Assembly (NCBI GenBank): GCA_003217835.1
Contig: QHMQ01000142.1
Coordinates: 1 to 10,061, forward strand
Source of the DNA: Verrucomicrobiota bacterium
GTDB taxonomy: Bacteria > Verrucomicrobiota > Verrucomicrobiia > Chthoniobacterales > UBA10450
Reading direction: 5' to 3'
DNA: 10,061 nucleotides
This document shows, one piece after another, positions 6,272-10,061 of the stretch. Made by a program: the position numbers and the translations under genes. The notes below the pieces were generated by a model, which saw only the letters and a program-made list of their open reading frames with translations, did not search any database and was not told where the DNA came from. Positions within the stretch are counted from its first letter, which is position 1; every line of letters begins with the position of its first letter.

Positions 6272-6352
6272 ATGATTAACGATCTCTGGTACAAGAACGC
6301 GGTGATCTATTGCCTTTCGGTGGTAATAACGCGGGGATTGCGCGTCTGTTGA
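6272..6352 (+). pseudogene. 5' stub of a GH13 (trehalose synthase/alpha-amylase-like) gene
   Basis: ATG 6272 opens a 26-codon frame whose first 17 residues are MINDLWYKNAVIYCLSV. The block LWYKNAVIYCLSV closely matches the conserved N-terminus of trehalose synthase/maltose glucosyltransferase and related GH13 enzymes (WYKxAVIYxLxV leading to the first barrel strand). In intact enzymes the next residues lead to the xxFxDxNGDGxGDF calcium-site motif. Here the similarity stops after codon 17 (6322), and the frame runs through nine unrelated codons to TGA 6350. The rest of the enzyme is missing from the window. This is best read as the beginning of a gene whose body was deleted or replaced. The match is from memory of the family and short, hence moderate confidence. 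Confidence 0.5.
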
Positions 6353-6430
6353 GCTGTCAAGAAGCCACACCAAAACCGGAATTACTAAACTAATCCGTCA
6401 GTCTATCCGTCAAATAAATTGCTCTGCTTA

Positions 6431-6488
6431 GGTAACACAGCGTCCTTTGGAGACGTTATTCTTGGTTCGAATCCAAGCGGGGGTAGCC
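6431..6488 (+). pseudogene. Truncated tRNA-Gln copy (3' part from the D-loop on)
   Basis: These 58 nt match 5402-5458 of the intact tRNA-Gln with two substitutions and one inserted G. The first 16 nt of the tRNA (5' acceptor strand and 5' D stem) are absent, and the final A of CCA is lost, so it cannot fold as a tRNA. Anticodon TTG and a perfect T arm are kept. The two substitutions (C5414 to T6443 and G5424 to A6453) fall on opposite sides of the same anticodon-stem pair, changing C-G to U-A. That points to origin from a different functional tRNA-Gln, such as one carried in an element's attachment site, rather than decay of the neighbour. It is a candidate attR for insertion at 5386-5459. 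Confidence 0.8.
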
Positions 6489-6569
6489 GGTTGCGGCGCT
6501 CCGCAGTGTCCGCGACTTCGCCTCCGGATTTAGAATGAGCAACTCGTGGCCGAAATTCAGGTTAAATGA

Positions 6570-6575
6570 TATAGT
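6570..6575 (+). promoter_or_regulatory. Candidate -10 box for the pseudokinase gene
   Basis: TATAGT in the context AAATGATATAGTC matches five of six -10 bases and stands 44 nt before the ATG at 6620. No convincing -35 is seen at the expected distance, so this is only a candidate. Confidence 0.25.
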
Positions 6576-6619
6576 CGGGGTCTGATCGTTTTGGCTCTTA
6601 CCGCGGGCCACGACACGAT

Positions 6620-8260
6620 ATGGAACACACAACTTTCCTTGAGCACTACCGAATCTCCGTCGATCGCGATGGGGCTCCCCGAGAACTCGGGCGAGCCGGT
6701 GCGGCGATTACTTACAAAGCCGTAGACAAGCGGTCCGGCGAACCAGTTGCGCTGAAGCTCATCCCGATCGCAAACATCGACCCGGAGGTACAGAAGCAAT
6801 TCGAGGAACAGGCGCGCCCTGCCCAGCAGCTCCATCACTCCAACATTGCAAAAGTTCTAGATTTCGGAAAAGAAGCCGGGCAATTCGTGTATGTCTCGGA
6901 ATATCTGGAGGGTGAGACAGTCGATTCGTGGATTGAGGAGCATGGGCCGATGCCGCCTGACGCCGTTTTGCGTGTGGCAGCGCAAGTAGCCAGCGCGCTG
7001 TCGGCCGCCAGTTTTCACAGGCTCACGCATCGTGCGATTCAGCCGTCCAATTTATTAATTGTCCCCGGGCCGACCGCCGAAGGTGGTTGGCCGTTTGTAA
7101 AGCTGGTCGACGTCAGTTCCGTTGGACCCAAGCTTCATTCTCAACCAGGCGAGGCACCCGACGTAGATTCTTCAGTGGCGCGGCAATTTGCCAGCCCGGA
7201 GCAATTGCAGCATGGCATAGTCGATTTCCGCTCGGCGATTTATTCTCTCGGCGCAACGATGTACTTTCTGCTGACGGGCGCTGCGCCTCCGGCTAAAGTG
7301 CGCCCTCGAGACCTGCGCCGGTTTCCAAAGGCGTTGCAGAATTTGCTCGCCCACATGCTGCATGGCAGTCCCGACAAACGCCCGCAGGACCTCGTCGCGT
7401 TTGAGGGGGAAATTTTGAAATGCCTGGCAAAGATCGAAAAACGTCACGCATTCGGTCGAAAACTCGGAATTCCTCTGGCGGCAGCGACGTCGAAAGAACC
7501 GAGGACACCGCCGACGCCACTCGTCCAAGTGTTGCGTGGAATACTCGTCGTCGCAGCTTTGCTCCTGGCGGTGGGAGTGGCCGGCGCATTTCTGTTGCCA
7601 GACGATATTAATCCGTTCCGGCATCGAACGACCGCCAAGCAGGTGATCGGTGTTCCCATCGGTGTGTCCAACACATCGCCGCCTCCGTCAGAGCAAGCGA
7701 CAAATGCCCCGCCGATTGTTGGCAATCAGCCAACAGCGAACGCGTCACCGGCGACCCAAAATCCGCCTCCAAATATTCTGCAGGAGCAAACAGCGAATTC
7801 GCAGTCGGCCGGAGCGACAACTCCTGCCAATGCCCCAAACGCGAATCCCAATGCTTCCACCCAAGCTGACAACTCAGGTCAAGGGCAGGTCGCTTCATCC
7901 GCGCAAGCCAACGTTGCGCCACAGCCGTCTATCGCCAACGAGTCGAGTTCGCCGACTCAAAGTGATAGAGCCGCCGGATTGACATCGAACCGGGCCGGAA
8001 CTGGGCAATCTTTTCTTGACCAGCGGGACTCGCAACCGGCGCCACGCCGAGGGCGATCGGGGAACGCGCGGGTGGTTGGGATCACGTCTGATGGAAAGCT
8101 GATTTTCCGTTTGCCCTCCGGTCGCAGAATGATCGTCGCGCCGGATTCTGGCGAGGAAGGCGAATTCACCCCACAACGCCACCGCCGGCCTTACATGGAG
8201 CGCGGGCAGACGACATCGCCGCCCCAGTCCGGACAGGATTATCCTCCCTACGACCAGTGA
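6620..8260 (+). CDS. Transmembrane Ser/Thr kinase-like protein, predicted pseudokinase
   Basis: The 546-residue product has an N-terminal Hanks-type kinase fold (about 10-272), one transmembrane helix (about 305-326), a long Asn/Pro/Gln/Ser/Thr-rich linker (about 350-470) and a short C-terminal module (RVVGITSDGKLIFRLPSG, from 484). Kinase landmarks are the glycine-loop region LGRAGAAITYKA (23-34), the beta-3 VALK with Lys46, LHHSNIAKVLDFG (71-83), ASPEQ (191-195) and IYSLGATMYFLLTG (207-220). Catalysis looks lost: the HRDxKxxN loop reads HRAIQPSN (137-144), so the catalytic Asp is Ala139 and the Lys is Gln141. DFG reads DVS (164-166), and the alpha-C Glu position appears to be Gln64. It probably binds ligands or partners as a membrane sensor or scaffold. 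No clear Shine-Dalgarno precedes the ATG. The gene lies just right of the tRNA-copy region and has no obvious operon partner. Confidence 0.88.
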   Translation: MEHTTFLEHYRISVDRDGAPRELGRAGAAITYKAVDKRSGEPVALKLIPIANIDPEVQKQFEEQARPAQQLHHSNIAKVLDFGKEAGQFVYVSEYLEGETVDSWIEEHGPMPPDAVLRVAAQVASALSAASFHRLTHRAIQPSNLLIVPGPTAEGGWPFVKLVDVSSVGPKLHSQPGEAPDVDSSVARQFASPEQLQHGIVDFRSAIYSLGATMYFLLTGAAPPAKVRPRDLRRFPKALQNLLAHMLHGSPDKRPQDLVAFEGEILKCLAKIEKRHAFGRKLGIPLAAATSKEPRTPPTPLVQVLRGILVVAALLLAVGVAGAFLLPDDINPFRHRTTAKQVIGVPIGVSNTSPPPSEQATNAPPIVGNQPTANASPATQNPPPNILQEQTANSQSAGATTPANAPNANPNASTQADNSGQGQVASSAQANVAPQPSIANESSSPTQSDRAAGLTSNRAGTGQSFLDQRDSQPAPRRGRSGNARVVGITSDGKLIFRLPSGRRMIVAPDSGEEGEFTPQRHRRPYMERGQTTSPPQSGQDYPPYDQ

Positions 8261-8275
8261 CGTGGGCCGGCCACG
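8261..8275 (+). other. Short GC hairpin directly after the pseudokinase stop
   Basis: CGTGG (8261-8265) and CCACG (8271-8275) can pair around GCCGG right after the TGA. No U-tract follows. It may slow transcription or protect the 3' end, but it does not qualify as a clear intrinsic terminator. The rest of the 166-nt gap to the next gene shows no further feature I can support. Confidence 0.2.
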
Positions 8276-8426
8276 CGCGCGAGCGTTGACTGACGTGCCA
8301 GGAAAATAAGCGGCGCGTTTTCACGGCTTTATTCGCCTCGTCCGTGGATCGCCCATTGCTTTTCGGCAGAAGAGTGAAAATAAAAATGCTTGCCGAACGT
8401 CGTAATTCCCGGCATACCTCGCCTCC

Positions 8427-9149
8427 ATGTCGCGACCGGCCTGCCTGGCATTGGCAACTATATCGCTTCTAGTCATTTCCAGCGCAGCCGCGCACGCGCA
8501 CAAGAAGGATACGGTGCGAGCTATTACGAAAGAAACGGCGCCAGTGATCACGAAAAAACCAGCACTGGTGAACGCGAAAGAAAAGAGTCCCGAGCAGAAG
8601 ACCAAAAAGGAGACTGTGCAAGCGATCACGAAAAAACCGGAGCCAGTGTTCGCGATGGAAAAGAGAAGTGAAAGCATACGGCCTATCACCCATTACAGCT
8701 ACAGGACCCCAGAGGGCAAAAAGGAATCAGCGTCCGTCATTACGCATTATTATCCAAAGCAGATCGTTTACCCGTTTGCCAAGGTCGATCGGCACATCGA
8801 TGGCAAGCTGATGCAGGCGGCGACGATCGCGCAGGAACGCGCCCATGCACATTCGCGCTCGATGTGCTGGCATTATGTCAAAGAGGCATTGCTCGCTTCC
8901 GGCGTTATCGATTCGCGTCCCAAGAGCGAACTCGCGAAAGACGCCGCCAAGGACCTCGTCAGTAATTACGGATTCAAAAAATTATCGATGAGCGATCCGT
9001 TCGCCGCGCCAGTTGGGTCGGTGCTCGTCTACGGCGCGAACCGTGCCGCCGGTCACGTCGAGATCCGCACCCGGGACGGTTTCGTCAGCGACTTCAATTC
9101 GAAAACTCCATCGCACCGTCCTTTGCTCGGCGTTTACGCGAAGTTGTAA
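8427..9149 (+). CDS. Secreted CHAP/NlpC-like candidate cysteine peptidase
   Basis: The 240-residue product starts with a signal peptide (hydrophobic core LALATISLLVISSA, likely cleavage after AHA near residue 24), so it is exported. Residues 25-115 are Lys/Thr/Pro-rich with imperfect repeats (TVRAITK at 29, TVQAITK at 63, PITHY at 86, VITHY at 104), probably a flexible or wall-associating linker. The C-terminal part (about 130-240) resembles CHAP-type peptidoglycan amidases or peptidases: candidate nucleophile Cys147 in SMCWHYVKEALLASG, then APVGSVLVYG (194-203), then AGHVEIRTRDGFVSDF with candidate His210 and a possible Glu212 or Asp222 as third residue. The order Cys, then GSVLVYG, then GHVEI fits that fold. 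A role in wall remodelling is inferred from the fold. The start has no clear Shine-Dalgarno but places the signal peptide correctly. It converges with the next gene, 22 nt between stops. Confidence 0.75.
   Translation: MSRPACLALATISLLVISSAAAHAHKKDTVRAITKETAPVITKKPALVNAKEKSPEQKTKKETVQAITKKPEPVFAMEKRSESIRPITHYSYRTPEGKKESASVITHYYPKQIVYPFAKVDRHIDGKLMQAATIAQERAHAHSRSMCWHYVKEALLASGVIDSRPKSELAKDAAKDLVSNYGFKKLSMSDPFAAPVGSVLVYGANRAAGHVEIRTRDGFVSDFNSKTPSHRPLLGVYAKL
8511..8648 (+). repeat. Internal 102-nt-spaced duplication in the CHAP-like gene
   Basis: The 36 nt at 8511-8546 and 8613-8648 agree at 29 positions and are offset by 102 nt, that is 34 codons in frame. This shows the linker grew by in-frame duplication. 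A related sub-repeat (atcacgaaaaaacc) occurs at about 8547 and 8625. Confidence 0.6.
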
Positions 9150-9171
9150 TTTCCCGCCACTGCTCCCGCTC

Positions 9172-9456
9172 TTAGTAATTCCGGAGTAGGCGAATCACGG
9201 CAACGATGGCCGAAATAATTGGCCACGCGGCGATGCCAGCGATCAGAATGAAGAACAAAAGCTCGGCGAAATAATCCCGGCTTGTTTCTGCGCCGAAAAA
9301 TTCACTGCTTAGTTTGTGGAAGGCGGGCGCCTTCTTCGCCGGAACAACTGGAGAAGAACCCGACTTGGCGTCGACGGTGGCTTGAAAGGAATAATCCGTT
9401 AACGGAAAATTCCGGGAAGCGTGCTGACTGGGACTGATTTGAGGTGTTGGTTTCAT
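9172..9456 (-). CDS. Small single-span membrane protein, unknown function
   Basis: The 94-residue product has a polar N-terminal two-thirds rich in Ser, Pro, Ala and Lys and one clear C-terminal transmembrane helix (about residues 66-88, LLFFILIAGIAAWPIISAIV) ending in RLLRNY. By the positive-inside tendency the short Arg-rich tail would be cytoplasmic, but the orientation is uncertain. No family is recognised. The start is an ATG without a Shine-Dalgarno, preceded by an AT-rich leader unlike the surrounding GC-rich DNA. The frame is free of other clear shadows, and the TM pattern supports a real gene. It converges on the CHAP-like gene and is followed upstream by a long non-coding gap, so it is likely transcribed alone. 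Confidence 0.55.
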   Translation of the reverse strand: MKPTPQISPSQHASRNFPLTDYSFQATVDAKSGSSPVVPAKKAPAFHKLSSEFFGAETSRDYFAELLFFILIAGIAAWPIISAIVAVIRLLRNY

Positions 9457-9755
9457 AAATTTCTAAATTGTTAAGTGTGATTCCCGAATGCGGTTCGAGA
9501 GGACCGGCGCAAAAACCCGCGCGTGGTAAGATTCGACCACTGGGGTGCCGCGAATTGCGGGCTCCAACTTGGCGAGATCGAACGGGCCTTTATGCCGCCT
9601 GCCCACCGCGGCGGGCGGCGCGAATTGGCGCGTTGATCGTTTTCATCTGTATCTATCTACAGCCATTTGCCTGCCTGTCTAGCAACGCATCGTGATCTCA
9701 GTCATAAGCGCCTCTCGCGCTGGTAGAAGCGATCCGATCTTTTATTTCCAATTAA
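9457..9755. other. Non-coding stretch with structured GC-rich core
   Basis: No convincing gene is seen; the + strand open frame here has no RBS, domain or natural composition. The stretch holds a 10-bp GC hairpin (9594-9619), a 9-mer CGCGAATTG occurring twice (9549-9557 and 9619-9627), and a small AGCGC/GCGCT stem (9707-9721) downstream of the - strand 3D-domain gene. The small stem is not followed by a U-tract. Confidence 0.5.
9594..9619. repeat. Strong 10-bp GC hairpin
   Basis: GCCGCCTGCC (9594-9603) pairs with GGCGGGCGGC (9610-9619) over ten pairs with one G-U, leaving a 6-nt loop. No U-tract follows on either strand. It could be a dispersed palindromic element, a structured RNA segment or a transcription barrier between the two - strand genes. 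Confidence 0.5.
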
Positions 9756-10061
9756 TCAGAGCTCGGATGGTTCTGCTTGAGATCCGGGCTGGAAAACTTG
9801 AAGCGTCATAAAGTGCGGATGCGCGTTCGTCCACGCGATCGCCTCTCGCTTTGTTTCAAAAAATCGGTCGACTACGATGGCCTTCAGTTGGCTCGCAGTT
9901 CGTCCGCATAGACGAGCGGCTTTGCGACTAATGACCGCCGGTCCGGTGTCAACCGCGGTGCAGGCCCGATCCGGGAAAACAACTTTACTGCCGTACGGAA
10001 TTCGCTTTGGATCGACGGCGCAATGTCCGGAGTGCAATCGTCTGCCGGTACTGGCGTATTT
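9756..10061 (-). CDS. 3D-domain (RlpA/MltA-type double-psi barrel) protein, C-terminal part (5' end outside window)
   Basis: The frame is open to the right edge; 101 residues plus stop are visible, starting KYASTGRRLHSGHCAVDP. The pattern matches the 3D domain, named for three conserved aspartates. All three are present in the fragment: Asp17 in CAVDPKRIPYGSKV, Asp38 in CTAVDTGPAV and Asp65 in IVVDRFFETKREAIAW. This barrel occurs in MltA lytic transglycosylases and in resuscitation/Stationary-phase-survival-type wall proteins that cleave peptidoglycan glycan strands, and the end MTLQVFQPG is the usual last strand. The internal TTG at 10037 is not taken as start because the STG motif lies upstream of it. 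Two Cys pairs (Cys14, Cys34 and Cys52) could form a disulfide, fitting an exported protein. The signal peptide is outside the window. Confidence 0.85.
   Translation of the reverse strand, partial: KYASTGRRLHSGHCAVDPKRIPYGSKVVFPDRACTAVDTGPAVISRKAARLCGRTASQLKAIVVDRFFETKREAIAWTNAHPHFMTLQVFQPGSQAEPSEL

Larger units (their letters stand above)
6152..6619. other. Gene-poor stretch with recombination debris
   Basis: No full gene is present in this 468-nt stretch. It contains, in order, about 120 nt without recognisable content, a 17-codon stub of a GH13-type gene (6272-6322), about 108 nt of unknown origin with a TCCGTCA direct repeat (6394-6400 and 6406-6412), the truncated tRNA-Gln copy (6431-6488), a small TGCGG/CCGCA hairpin (about 6493-6506), and the upstream region of the pseudokinase gene. 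The string of unrelated fragments suggests serial insertions and deletions. Confidence 0.6.

Noticed and set aside
6394..6412. TCCGTCA direct repeat considered as iterons or the start of a CRISPR array
   Set aside because: There are only two 7-nt copies, 12 nt apart, with no further units.
8321..8693. - strand hydrophobic frames opposite the CHAP-like gene, looking like membrane segments
   Set aside because: The hydrophobicity is the complement of Lys-rich codons (AAA/AAG read as TTT/CTT) in the repeat linker; the + strand has a signal peptide and a domain.
9468..9695. 75-codon + strand frame in the gap before the 3D-domain gene
   Set aside because: It starts at a non-ATG codon with no RBS, has no domain, and spans a strong hairpin.

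Overview
The window looks like a chromosomal segment of a moderately GC-rich, diderm (outer-membrane-bearing) bacterium. The gene set (TolQ/TolR/TonB-type energy module, compact sufC-sufB-sufD operon, kinase-like membrane protein, small basic Gly-zipper protein, CHAP-like and 3D-domain wall proteins) and the codon style suggest Verrucomicrobiota, perhaps a soil Chthoniobacterales-like lineage. That assignment is inference from general style, not from a marker gene.

Left part (1-1627, + strand): the 3' end of a MotA/TolQ/ExbB proton-channel gene overlaps an ExbD/TolR gene by 4 nt, and a TonB/TolA-like transducer with a long Pro-Thr-Lys linker follows after 3 nt. This is one proton-motive-force-driven envelope module. 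It runs convergently into the suf operon.

Suf operon (5254-1655, - strand): sufC (ATPase), sufB and sufD (scaffold) encode the SufBC2D Fe-S cluster assembly complex. Key residues are intact in all three. No sufS, sufE or sufU is present next to them. A good -10-like box sits only 14 nt upstream of sufC, and a perfect 7-bp hairpin lies between sufB and sufD.

Middle part (5386-6619): an intact tRNA-Gln(TTG) with encoded CCA is followed by about 1 kb of what looks like recombination debris. It holds a frameshifted micro-ORF behind a perfect Shine-Dalgarno, a Gly-zipper protein with a very basic tail, the first 17 codons of a GH13/trehalose-synthase-like gene cut off abruptly, and a 58-nt copy of the 3' part of the tRNA-Gln. 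The copy differs from the intact tRNA by a compensatory base-pair change in the anticodon stem. A tRNA with its 3' end duplicated downstream is the classical footprint of integrative-element insertion, here apparently decayed and without a visible integrase.

Right part (6620-10061): a transmembrane protein with a kinase fold that has lost its catalytic residues (pseudokinase), a secreted CHAP/NlpC-like candidate cysteine peptidase with internal repeats, a convergent small single-span membrane protein, a roughly 300-bp non-coding stretch with a strong GC hairpin, and the C-terminal part of a 3D-domain (RlpA/MltA-type barrel) protein running off the window on the - strand. I see no CRISPR array, complete insertion sequence or rRNA. 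The strongest candidates for something unusual are the tRNA-flanked debris region and the pseudokinase.
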